53,788 nt of DNA, taken from assembly GCA_023511455.1 (NCBI GenBank), contig JAIMBJ010000025.1, positions 1 to 53,788 on the forward strand, read 5' to 3'. Below the pieces are notes generated by a model. That model saw nothing but the letters and a program-made list of their open reading frames with translations, had not been told where the DNA came from and ran no database searches. The translations under genes were made by a program, and so were the position numbers. Positions 32,648 to 40,974 of this stretch are shown piece after piece (within the stretch, counting starts at the first letter, position 1; every line of letters begins with the position of its first letter). The DNA is from Bacillota bacterium (GTDB lineage Bacteria; Armatimonadota; HRBIN16).

Positions 32648-35110
32648 ATGGTAAGGCGTCTGCGTTTTTCCGCACGCACGCCAGCCGAAGCGCGGCAGTG
32701 GCAGGCGCAGTGCCGCCAGAAGCTGATGGAACTCATGATGGGAGGGACACCGCCACCGCGCGTGCCGCTGCAGCCGCAGGTGCTTCGGCGCATCGAGGTG
32801 TCAGCAGGGGGATACATGCTGGAGGAAATCACCCTGCAAACCCTGCCGGACCGGCGCGTACACGCATGGATGGCGACTCCATGGAAGGTTCGGGGCAAAG
32901 TGCCTGCGGTGCTGGCGCTGCACGGGCACGGCGGCAGCGGCGAGCAAGTGGTTAAAGGCGAGGGGCTGTACTGGTACGGACGCACGCTGGCGGAGTTGGG
33001 CTATGTAGTCATCGCGCCCGACATCGGCTCGCACGACCTGCAACACGCCAGCTGGTCGCTGATGGGTGAGCGCGTGTGGGATAGCCTGCGCTGTATCGAC
33101 TATCTGGTGAGCAGACCGGAGGTGGACGCCAGACGCATCGGCGTGGTGGGGCTGTCGCTGGGCGGAGAGACCACCATGTACGTCGCCGCGCTGGACGAGC
33201 GGGTGCGCCTCGCCTGCAGCAGCGGCTGGCTGACCACCGTGGAGAACATGAAGAACGGGCACTGTCCCTGCTGGAACTTTGCGGGGCTGGAGGAGCATTT
33301 CGACTTTGCCGACATCTTCGCCTGCGTTGCGCCGCGCGTGCTGCTGTGCGAGCTGGGAGAGAAAGAGCGCGCGCCAGGAGGCTTTCCCGTCGAGATTGCC
33401 CGACAGCCGGTGGAGGAGATACGGCAGGCGTATCGCGTCTTTCGGGCGGAGCAGAACTTTCACTTCGACACGCACCCGGGCGGACACGTGTTCGTGGGCA
33501 GCCGCTGGTGGGCGATGCTGCCGCAGGTGCTGGGCACAGTCGCCCCATGGCGCACGCAACGGGAGCCGGTGCAGGAGGCACTGCGTCGGGGAGAGATTGC
33601 CCGACGTGCCTTTTGCCGCGCGCTGGGCGTGCTGGATGGCTGGTGGGCAATCCGCGATAAGGAGACCCACCTTCTGCCCCGCCGCACCGACCAGCGCGTG
33701 TGGGCGCCCAACGACAACGCCGCCGACCTGATGCCCTTCCTGTATCTCACCGCCCACTTCATCGCCCTCGAGCGACTCGGCGACCTGAAACGCACCTTCG
33801 ACAGCGAACGCAAACTCACCAACCGCGTGGGAGCGCTGCCCGACTGGTACGACCTCGAGAAAAAGGCGTTCGTGTATCCCGACGTGGACATCCGACGCCT
33901 GATTTTCGGCGCGGCGGAATACTGTAAGGACGGTTTACTGCCGATGACGGAGGTGATGGGCAGAGGCTGGTGGACGGAGCGCATGACCGAGCTGATAGAT
34001 GCCATCTTCGAACACGCCCCCGTCCGTTCCGATTTCGGCAACCTGCCTGCCGATGACACCGAAGTGAACGGCGAACTGCTGCAGGTGCTCAGCCGTCTCT
34101 ACGCGATGACGCAAGAGGAACGCTACCTGCGCTGGGCGGAGCGCATCGGCGACGCCTACTGTCTGGAGATGATCCCGCGCAACGGCGGACTACCCGCCCA
34201 CCGGTGGGACTTCTCCCGCCACCAGCCCATCAGCGACGTGCTGAGCCTGAACGACCATGGTAACGAGATTATCGGCGGTGTGGCGGAGCTTTACGTAATG
34301 ATGCAGCAGGCGAGCCCGCCGAAGGCGCGCCGCTATGAACGTGCCCTGCGCCAGATGTTCACCCGCTTGCTGGAGAAAGCGCGCAACACCGACGGCTTGT
34401 GGTATGCTCTGCTCACCGCCTCTACCGCCGAGGTACGCACCCGCGCAGTACCCGATACCTGGGGCTACGCGCTGAGCGGCGTATACACTTTCGGCATGGC
34501 GACAGGGGACGAAGGGTTTATCCACGCAGCGCGGCGCGCCCTGCAGAACATCCACCAGCCGCAGTATCTGCTATGGGAAGGCGCGGACTCCTTCGCCGAC
34601 TCCATCGAGGGCGCGCTGTTGCTGCTGAACCGCCTGCCCGTGGAAGGCGGCTTTCGCTGGCTGGAGGCGGTGCTTCCCCATTTTCTCAGCAGGCAACGGG
34701 AGGACGGCATCGTAGAGGGCTGGTATGGCGACGGCAACACCGCCCGCACCGCGCTGATGGTCGCGCTCTACCACACCCAGGGCATCGTGCCGCGCCCCTG
34801 GCGAACCGATTTGTGCGTGGGAGCCATCCACCATGGGGGTGGTCTGACCGTTGCGCTATCTGCCAATGCCGATTGGCAGGGCGTGCTACGGTTCGACCTG
34901 CCCCGCCACCGCGAATACCTGAAACTACCGATAAACTATCCCCGCCTGAACGAGTTCCCCGAGTGGTTTACCGTTAAAACGGGACGGAACTACCGGGTGA
35001 GAGTGGGGCGGGAGGAGCGGCACGCACGCGGCGCAGAGTTGCAGCACGGACTGCCTGTCGTGGTGCGCCGGCAACAGACACTCGTGGTGAGAGTGCAGGA
35101 TAGTCGTTGA
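32648..35110 (+). CDS. Alpha/beta hydrolase fused to an alpha/alpha-toroid domain
   Basis: 820 residues. Residues 1-310: acetyl-xylan-esterase/dienelactone-hydrolase-like alpha/beta fold, with VPAVLALHGHGGSGEQV (oxyanion strand), GVVGLSLGGETTMYVAALDE (nucleophile Ser), and HFDTHPGGHVFVG (His). From about 330 to 720 the protein is a series of helical hairpins with Trp- and Asp-rich ends (PDDTEVNGELLQVLSRLYAM, DFSRHQPISDVLSLNDHGNE, EGWYGDGNTARTALMVALYH), like six-hairpin glycosidases or lyases. A small beta domain closes it. Such a fusion could pair deacylation with glycan cleavage. There is no signal peptide. ATG 32648 follows GGAGGTG closely, so it is preferred to the ATG at 32627. Confidence 0.72.
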   Translation: MVRRLRFSARTPAEARQWQAQCRQKLMELMMGGTPPPRVPLQPQVLRRIEVSAGGYMLEEITLQTLPDRRVHAWMATPWKVRGKVPAVLALHGHGGSGEQVVKGEGLYWYGRTLAELGYVVIAPDIGSHDLQHASWSLMGERVWDSLRCIDYLVSRPEVDARRIGVVGLSLGGETTMYVAALDERVRLACSSGWLTTVENMKNGHCPCWNFAGLEEHFDFADIFACVAPRVLLCELGEKERAPGGFPVEIARQPVEEIRQAYRVFRAEQNFHFDTHPGGHVFVGSRWWAMLPQVLGTVAPWRTQREPVQEALRRGEIARRAFCRALGVLDGWWAIRDKETHLLPRRTDQRVWAPNDNAADLMPFLYLTAHFIALERLGDLKRTFDSERKLTNRVGALPDWYDLEKKAFVYPDVDIRRLIFGAAEYCKDGLLPMTEVMGRGWWTERMTELIDAIFEHAPVRSDFGNLPADDTEVNGELLQVLSRLYAMTQEERYLRWAERIGDAYCLEMIPRNGGLPAHRWDFSRHQPISDVLSLNDHGNEIIGGVAELYVMMQQASPPKARRYERALRQMFTRLLEKARNTDGLWYALLTASTAEVRTRAVPDTWGYALSGVYTFGMATGDEGFIHAARRALQNIHQPQYLLWEGADSFADSIEGALLLLNRLPVEGGFRWLEAVLPHFLSRQREDGIVEGWYGDGNTARTALMVALYHTQGIVPRPWRTDLCVGAIHHGGGLTVALSANADWQGVLRFDLPRHREYLKLPINYPRLNEFPEWFTVKTGRNYRVRVGREERHARGAELQHGLPVVVRRQQTLVVRVQDSR

Positions 35111-35118
35111 GAAGAGTC

Positions 35119-36366
35119 TTAGGAAACCGAAGGCGGTTCCTCCGCCACTGCTTTCCCCCCGTGGTTGGGACGCAGGGAAGGGAACAGCGCCAGGATGACA
35201 ATCCACAGGCTTGCCGCTACGGGCATCGCCAGCAACATCCCCCAGATTCCGAACAGCTTCGCCCCCACAATCAGTGCGAAGATGCTGGCGATGGGGTGCA
35301 ACCCCACCGAACCGCCCACGATTCGCGGCACCAGCAGCTGGTCAAACAGCGTATTGACCACCATCGCCGTGCCCACCACCAGCAGGGTGTACTTCCACGA
35401 ATGCGCCGACACCGCGAACAGCCACAGCACCTGCCCCTCCCCTCCGAAAAAGGCAACCAGTCCGGAGGTGAGCGCGATGGACAACGCGCCGATGTAGGGC
35501 ACCAGATACAGCAGACCAGCCAGTGTGCCCAGCACGATGCTGTAGCGCAGTCCCAGCAGGGTGAAGAGAACTGCCATCGTGATGCCGTAGAGGATGGCGA
35601 CGGTAGTCAGCCCTTTCAGGTAGCCTGTCCACACCACGCCCAGTGCGCGCAGCAGCGATTGCACGGAGGCGCGTGAACCCTCGGGGATCATGTCCAGCAC
35701 GCGCTGGCAGATGCGCGGCAGATCCACCATCGCAAAGAACGCAATGATAGGAATAAGCACCAGCCACAGCAGTTTGCCCAGCAACGAGGTGACGTAGTTC
35801 AGCAGGTTGCTCATCCACGCTGTTACCTGCGCGTTAATCTGCTCCGAGTAGCGGTCTATCAGCTGCTGGGGGTCTTCGGGCAGGTTCATGCGCTGAAGGG
35901 TGGCATGATGCCGTTTGAGAAACGGCTGCAGTTCCTCCTGAAACCAGTCGTTGGCGCCGCGAATATATCCCGGCAGGTCCTTAATGAGTCCCTGCAATTG
36001 CGTGACAATCAGGGGAACCACATACAGCAGCAACGCTACAATCAGCAAAATGAAAGCGATGAATACCAGCACGGTGGACATCCGGCGGGAATAGCCCCGA
36101 CGCTCGAGCGCACGCAGCTGACCATCTAGCAGACCTGCTATCGCGAACGCGATGACGAACGGTACAAGCACATCCCGCACGTAGTAGAGTGCCGCTACGA
36201 TCAGCAGCAGCATGCCCCCTCCCACCCATGGGCGGATACGTGCGGGCAACAGCGAAGGGAGGTCTGCCTGTGCCTCACCGAACAGAGCTGTAACATCGCC
36301 CGCCCGATTCACGGGCGGGCGACGGGTTTGTGCGGGTTCACTATGCTTGCGCTTGCTCCGGGGCAT
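35119..36366 (-). CDS. AI-2E family transporter (PerM-like permease)
   Basis: 415 residues with seven or eight membrane segments and the long soluble stretch (GYIRGANDWFQEELQPFLKR to MSNLLNYVTSLLGKL) of the family. Conserved parts are FVIAFAIAGLLDGQLRALER, VVWTGYLKGLTTVAILYGIT, IGALSIALTSGLVAFF and LLVPRIVGGSVGLHPIASIF. Members export AI-2 or small cations in some species, but function here is unproven. It overlaps the end of the YtxH gene by 26 bases and is the last gene of the holB-mnmA unit. It meets the toroid gene tail to tail with 8 bases between. Confidence 0.9.
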   Translation of the reverse strand: MPRSKRKHSEPAQTRRPPVNRAGDVTALFGEAQADLPSLLPARIRPWVGGGMLLLIVAALYYVRDVLVPFVIAFAIAGLLDGQLRALERRGYSRRMSTVLVFIAFILLIVALLLYVVPLIVTQLQGLIKDLPGYIRGANDWFQEELQPFLKRHHATLQRMNLPEDPQQLIDRYSEQINAQVTAWMSNLLNYVTSLLGKLLWLVLIPIIAFFAMVDLPRICQRVLDMIPEGSRASVQSLLRALGVVWTGYLKGLTTVAILYGITMAVLFTLLGLRYSIVLGTLAGLLYLVPYIGALSIALTSGLVAFFGGEGQVLWLFAVSAHSWKYTLLVVGTAMVVNTLFDQLLVPRIVGGSVGLHPIASIFALIVGAKLFGIWGMLLAMPVAASLWIVILALFPSLRPNHGGKAVAEEPPSVS

Positions 36367-36634
36367 GCTCTCCTGCCTCAACGGCTTGCTCCCCGCCAGC
36401 AGTCTTCTGGCGTATCGTGGACGCTACCGTCTCCAGAGCGGGCTTGATGCGTTGAGAGAGCTCGGACACGCTCTCCTTCAGCTTCTCGATGGATTTCGCA
36501 AGCTCCTCACGGGTCTCCTGTCCCGACTTGGGTGCCAGCAACAAAGCCACCACTGCACCCACAATCGCGCCAATGCCAATCCCAGCCAGCACGCTCAACA
36601 ACACGGTGCGCTCACCTTCCGAGTTGTTCGCCAT
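36341..36634 (-). CDS. YtxH-domain protein
   Basis: 97 residues: one membrane anchor (VLLSVLAGIGIGAIVGAVVA) followed by LLLAPKSGQETREELAKSIE and a coiled coil, the YtxH (DUF4366-like) plan. In other bacteria YtxH and YtxG (DUF948) lie side by side, as here; a stress link is known in Bacillus, but the molecular role is not. GGAGGAGAG precedes the ATG. Overlaps both neighbours. Confidence 0.85.
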   Translation of the reverse strand: MANNSEGERTVLLSVLAGIGIGAIVGAVVALLLAPKSGQETREELAKSIEKLKESVSELSQRIKPALETVASTIRQKTAGGEQAVEAGEHAPEQAQA

Positions 36635-37244
36635 CGTTCTCTCCTCCTCTCTCTTGTTCAGATTGTGCCCCAGCAGGGGGCTCTTCCGTGTTTTTTGACC
36701 CATCCGGCGACGGTGGAGTTTCGGTGGGTTGTTCGCCCTTCAGCACCGCGAAACCCTTCCGCAACGCCTCCATCCATACACCCGGACGGGACAGGGGCGA
36801 AGCAGCTACCGATTTCACCGCCTTCGCCACCTTCTGCGGACGTGTGACCGCGTCCACCACAGACAGAACGCGCTCGATGCGCTCGATCTTCGCGACGAGA
36901 CTCTGCGCCACTTTCAGCAGGTGCCTTATGGTCACCAGCGCGTCGCGGGCGGAAGGGATGACCTCATCGTTCAGCGTGGCGCCTGCCTCTTTCATCGCAG
37001 GCATCAATGCAGCGCGCGTTTCGTTCAGGATGGTATCTGTCGATTCCAGAACACGATTCAGCCGGTTGATGGCAGGAGGCAGTTCCTGAAGCGCGGGCAA
37101 CGCCTGACCACGAAGCTCCACGATAGTACGTTCTGCTTCGGTGACCGTGCGACGCAGGCGAATCACCACAGGTATCAGCAACGCCAGCACCACAATCGCC
37201 AATATAATCAGGACCACAACGCCAAGCTGAATCAACCCTTCCAT
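36612..37244 (-). CDS. DUF948 (YtxG-like) membrane-anchored coiled-coil protein
   Basis: 210 residues: one N-terminal membrane helix (LIQLGVVVLIILAIVVLALL), then a long coiled coil (TVTEAERTIVELRGQALPAL, KVAQSLVAKIERIERVLSVV) and a low-complexity acidic tail rich in Pro, Glu and Gly. This matches DUF948 apart from the tail. Starts 13 bases inside the end of mnmA and overlaps the YtxH gene by 23 bases. Confidence 0.85.
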   Translation of the reverse strand: MEGLIQLGVVVLIILAIVVLALLIPVVIRLRRTVTEAERTIVELRGQALPALQELPPAINRLNRVLESTDTILNETRAALMPAMKEAGATLNDEVIPSARDALVTIRHLLKVAQSLVAKIERIERVLSVVDAVTRPQKVAKAVKSVAASPLSRPGVWMEALRKGFAVLKGEQPTETPPSPDGSKNTEEPPAGAQSEQERGGENDGEQLGR

Positions 37245-38350
37245 TCTTCCTGCTCCAATCGCTTCGAAATCGTACCGCCACCAACCACTATCTCGCCGCG
37301 GTAAAACACCGCCGCCTGCCCCGGCGTAATCGCCCGCTGCGGCGACTCAAACTCCACCTCCACGCACGTTGCCGTGTCCGTCGGGAAGATGGTTGCAGGC
37401 GCCTCAGGCATATTGTAACGTATCCTTGCCTGTACTGCAAGTGGCTTCGTTAACCTGTCAACCGCAATCCAGTTGACATCTTCCACCAGAAACCGGCGGC
37501 AGTAGAGATACCGCTCGGGACCAACGAGCACCACGTTGTTCTGGGCGTCGATATCCACCACATACAGCGGTTCCTGATGCCCCGAGAGCCCCAGACCGCG
37601 CCGTTGCCCGATGGTGAAAAAGGCGATGCCCGGATGCCTGCCCAGCAGGTTGCCGTACACGTCGCGTATCTCGCCCGGACGCATCGACTCGGGGACACGT
37701 CTCTGCAGAAAAGCGCGATACCCTCCCGCCTCGGCGACGAAGCAAATCTCCTGGCTGTCCGGCTTGTCGGCAACGGGCAACCCCAGCTCACGAGCCAGCG
37801 CGCGCGTCTGCGTCTTGCTGGGCAACTCCCCCAGTGGGAACAGCGTGCGCGCCAGCTGCGCCTGCGTCATCGGAAACAACACGTAGGACTGGTCTTTCTC
37901 GTGGTTGACCGCCTTCAGCAACAACCACCGTCCGCTCTTTTCGTCGTACTGGATCCGAGCGTAGTGCCCGGTGGCGATGTACTGTGCGCCCAGCTCGTCC
38001 GCTTTCTCCAGAAAGGCGTCGAACTTCACAAAGCGGTTGCACTGCACGCAGGGGTTGGGCGTGCGCCCGCGCTGATACTCCGCGATGAAGTCGGCAATCA
38101 CTGTTTGCGCGAACTGCTGGCGGAAATTCAGCACATAGTGGGGAATACCCAGTATCTTCGCCACGCGGCGCGCATCCACCACCGCACCCAGCGAACAGCA
38201 ACCGCTGTGGCGTGGGTCGGTCTGGCTCTCCTGCCAGATTTGCAGGGTAATGCCCACGACCTCATAGCCCTGCTTTGCCAGCAGCGCTGCTGCCACCGAA
38301 CTGTCTACGCCGCCACTCATCGCCACGGCGACCAGAGGCTTGTTTGCCAT
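37232..38350 (-). CDS. mnmA: tRNA-specific 2-thiouridylase
   Basis: 372 residues. MnmA adds sulfur to U34 of Lys, Glu and Gln tRNAs. Visible are the PP-loop AMSGGVDSSVAAALLAKQGY, the NPCVQCNRFVKF motif with the nucleophile Cys, GHYARI, KDQSYVLFPMTQ, and the persulfide Cys in DSQEICFVAEAGGYRAF. The C-terminal beta-barrel contains ATCVEVEFESPQRAITPGQA. GGAGGG precedes the ATG at 38350. Second gene of the holB-to-permease unit. Confidence 0.96.
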   Translation of the reverse strand: MANKPLVAVAMSGGVDSSVAAALLAKQGYEVVGITLQIWQESQTDPRHSGCCSLGAVVDARRVAKILGIPHYVLNFRQQFAQTVIADFIAEYQRGRTPNPCVQCNRFVKFDAFLEKADELGAQYIATGHYARIQYDEKSGRWLLLKAVNHEKDQSYVLFPMTQAQLARTLFPLGELPSKTQTRALARELGLPVADKPDSQEICFVAEAGGYRAFLQRRVPESMRPGEIRDVYGNLLGRHPGIAFFTIGQRRGLGLSGHQEPLYVVDIDAQNNVVLVGPERYLYCRRFLVEDVNWIAVDRLTKPLAVQARIRYNMPEAPATIFPTDTATCVEVEFESPQRAITPGQAAVFYRGEIVVGGGTISKRLEQEEWKG

Positions 38351-38380
38351 CTGCTTTCCCTCCGTGTGCATTATACCTGC

Positions 38381-39508
38381 TCAGGGGGAAAGCAGTCGCA
38401 TCATCAACACTTCGCTAGCCAGCTGCACGTTGGCGTTGCCTTCCACTGCGCGGCGCATGTCCAGGATGGTTTCCAGTGTTCGCATCAACCGCTGTACACC
38501 CATTGCGGTGGCGGCGCGCCGCAATCGCGGTTCATCCCCCTGATAAACAACGCCGCTGGTCTCTCCCCCGCACGCCATCCACAGCGCATCGCGGAACCAC
38601 GCGCACAGCGCATCCATCGCTAGCAGCAGCGCGCCGCGAGAGGGGGCTTTGGTTTTGCTGGAGGGTTCGGCGTCGCCGCCATCTTTCTCATGGAGAGAGA
38701 TATCGATGCTGGCGAGTGCGCGTAACCGTTCCGCAAGCACCAGTGCCGGGGCTGTGCCGTGCGGTTCCGTTGCCACCGCATACGCCAGGTCTGCCAAAGA
38801 GTCCCACAGCTTCATCGCCTGCGGTTGTGTGGCGAACGACCAGGCTCTGCCGGGGCACCCCTGCGACAACAGCGCGCCCCGCTGAGCCAGCGACGGCTCC
38901 ACCCCGTGCTGGGTGATGAGCCAATCAGCGATCACAGATGTCTGCACAGGATAAAGCGGCACCCACTGGCAGCGGGAGCGGATGGTCTCAATCACATCCT
39001 CTGGCATCGGCGCGAGCAGCAGAAACACGGCGTATGGCGGTGGTTCCTCGATGGTCTTCAGCAGGCTGTTCGCAGCGGCTTCAGTGAGCGTTTCGGCGCG
39101 TGTGAAGATATACACTATCCGCCTGCCAAATTGCGGAGCAAAGTTGATCGTGCGCCCGATAACCCCCACCTGATGCGCTTTTGCCTCGCGCGGCACGCTG
39201 TGCCCATCCCAGAGCTGCCAGATAAGCGTCTGCTCGGAGTAAGGGGCTATGGTATGGATTTCGGGGTGCGACCCGCGCATCAGACGACGGCAGCTCTCAC
39301 ACTCTCCGCAGGCTTCTCCCTCCAGCGAGGGGTAAAGACAGGCAAGCGCGGCGGCAAAGGCATGGGCGACCGTATGTTTGCCCACCCCTGCCGCCCCAGT
39401 CAACAGGTAGGCGTGCGCCACCTCTCCAGAGGCAATCGTCCGGCGCAGCAGGCGCAACGCCATCTCATGCCCCACCACCTGCGAAAAGAATATCGGTAAT
39501 GCCGCCAT
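38381..39508 (-). CDS. holB: DNA polymerase III subunit delta' (clamp-loader subunit)
   Basis: 375 residues. AAA+ clamp-loader protein: VVGHEMALRLLRRTIASGEV, Walker A LLTGAAGVGKHTVAHAFAAA, the Cys zinc finger EACGECESCRRLMRGSHPE, the sensor/arginine region AETLTEAAANSLLKTIEEPP and RSRCQWVPL. Walker B is weak (VYIFTRAETL), as in many delta' proteins. It is read 22 bases after the first Gfo/Idh/MocA gene and 30 bases before mnmA. Confidence 0.92.
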   Translation of the reverse strand: MAALPIFFSQVVGHEMALRLLRRTIASGEVAHAYLLTGAAGVGKHTVAHAFAAALACLYPSLEGEACGECESCRRLMRGSHPEIHTIAPYSEQTLIWQLWDGHSVPREAKAHQVGVIGRTINFAPQFGRRIVYIFTRAETLTEAAANSLLKTIEEPPPYAVFLLLAPMPEDVIETIRSRCQWVPLYPVQTSVIADWLITQHGVEPSLAQRGALLSQGCPGRAWSFATQPQAMKLWDSLADLAYAVATEPHGTAPALVLAERLRALASIDISLHEKDGGDAEPSSKTKAPSRGALLLAMDALCAWFRDALWMACGGETSGVVYQGDEPRLRRAATAMGVQRLMRTLETILDMRRAVEGNANVQLASEVLMMRLLSP

Positions 39509-39530
39509 GCTGTTGTAAAGACTCTCCGCG

Positions 39531-40796
39531 TTAAATCAGCGGCGTCTTGCCCGGCATTGCTACCTCATCCACCGGCATATCGCCGAACTGGGTCAGGTTC
39601 TTAACCAGGTTCAGTTTGGACTCCTTCAGCGCGAAGTGCCACGTCACCTCCTGTCCGGTGTATGCCGCCATCCGTCCCATAATGGCGGTCAGCGTGCTCA
39701 GCGCGACCTGCTCACCCTCGTTCAGCGGCTTGCCTTCGCGGATGCTGTTGATGAGGTCGGTATGCTCCTGCACGTAGGGGTTATTGCCGCCCTCGTTGCG
39801 CCACTGAACCTTGCCGCGAATCCAGCCAGCAGGGTCGGACACGCCCTCCGTGCCGATGACGTATTCACCCACGCGGTTAGCACAGCCGTCAATCTGCCGG
39901 CACATGCTCAGCACGCGCACACCTCCCGGATACTCATACTCGATGGCGAAGTGGTCGTAGATGTGACCGTATGCCGGGTCAGTGCGCACCTGCCGCCCGC
40001 CCATGCCAATGCACTTCACGGGATAGGCTTGCAGTACCCAGTTGATGACGTCCAGGTTGTGGATGTGCTGTTCCACAATGTGGTCGCCGGACAGCCAGGT
40101 GAAGTACAGCCAGTTGCGAATTTGCCACTCGATATCGCTCATGCCCGGCTGCCTGTCCCACTTCCACAAACCGCCCTGGTTCCAGTAGCACTGCGCCGCC
40201 ACGATTTTGCCAATCGCTCCGTCATGGATGCGCTTGATGGTCTCAATGTAGCCTTTCTGGTGCCTGCGCTGCGTACCAGCCACCACGCCCAGCCCCTTTT
40301 GCTTTGCCAGATTGGCGGCTTCCAGCACCATACGCACCCCAGTGGGGCAGACGGCGACGGGCTTCTCCATAAACACGTGCTTGCCCGCCTCCACCGCCGC
40401 TTTGAAATGAATGGGGCGAAAGCCCGGCGGCTCTGCCAGTATGACCATATCCACGCCGCTGTGGATGACTTTCAGGTAGTTGTCGAAGCCCCAGAAGACG
40501 CGCTCACGGGTGACCTTAAAGCGGTCGCCAAGGTTCTGCAGGCTATTGAACGCGCCTTCCGCACGGTCCTGGAACAGGTCGCCCAGTGCCCAGATTTCCA
40601 CGTTGGGCGCGGCGTTGACGGCATCACGGGCAGCTCCGGTGCCGCGCCCACCACATCCGATGACGCCGACCCGGATGCGGTCACTACCCTGCGCCCAGGC
40701 GTAGTTCCAGCCCAGCACACCCGACGCCAGCGCTACCGTGCCAGCGCCCAGCGAGGTTTTCAGGAAGTCCCTGCGGGTGACGTTTCTGCGTTTCAT
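39531..40796 (-). CDS. Tat-exported Gfo/Idh/MocA-family oxidoreductase, paralogue 1
   Basis: 421 residues. Twin-arginine signal VTRRDFLKTSLGAGTVAL ending at AWAQ, then a Rossmann NAD(P) domain (RIRVGVIGCGGRGTGAARDA), the EKPVAV segment, the family GVVAGTQRRHQKGYIETIKR, and a C-terminal beta-sheet domain ending in QEVTWHFALKESKLNLVKNL. Relatives such as glucose-fructose oxidoreductase fold with the cofactor before export. Substrate unknown. Three ATG codons run together after AAGGAGG; the third (40796) is best spaced. Close paralogue of the next gene. Confidence 0.88.
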   Translation of the reverse strand: MKRRNVTRRDFLKTSLGAGTVALASGVLGWNYAWAQGSDRIRVGVIGCGGRGTGAARDAVNAAPNVEIWALGDLFQDRAEGAFNSLQNLGDRFKVTRERVFWGFDNYLKVIHSGVDMVILAEPPGFRPIHFKAAVEAGKHVFMEKPVAVCPTGVRMVLEAANLAKQKGLGVVAGTQRRHQKGYIETIKRIHDGAIGKIVAAQCYWNQGGLWKWDRQPGMSDIEWQIRNWLYFTWLSGDHIVEQHIHNLDVINWVLQAYPVKCIGMGGRQVRTDPAYGHIYDHFAIEYEYPGGVRVLSMCRQIDGCANRVGEYVIGTEGVSDPAGWIRGKVQWRNEGGNNPYVQEHTDLINSIREGKPLNEGEQVALSTLTAIMGRMAAYTGQEVTWHFALKESKLNLVKNLTQFGDMPVDEVAMPGKTPLI

Positions 40797-40853
40797 CATC
40801 ATCGCCTCCTTAAGGATTAAATCTGTTCGAACGCTTTGTCTGTGCAAGGCAAC

Positions 40854-40916
40854 GAGATGCTTCGCTATTGCTCAGCATGACAGCGACATGTCATTCTGAG
40901 CAACGCGAAGAATCTC
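40854..40916. repeat. Imperfect inverted repeat between the two Gfo/Idh/MocA genes
   Basis: Left arm 40854-40882 and right arm 40889-40916 are nearly perfect complements (29 and 28 bases, differing by a few bases and one indel). The right arm contains TGTCATTCTGAGC and GAAGAATCTC. Sequences of this kind (TGTCATTCTGAGCGAAG...) recur between genes in many bacterial genomes. Confidence 0.7.
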
Positions 40917-40974
40917 CATACCCATTCGCCAGCGCACAGGGTGGCGCAACCGGGCCCAACTGGTCAAAGCCTCC

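Noticed and set aside
39636-40820. 394-residue plus-strand open frame opposite Gfo/Idh/MocA paralogue 1
   Set aside because: A similar shadow exists opposite paralogue 2 (41206-42033). Both arise from codon bias on the other strand.
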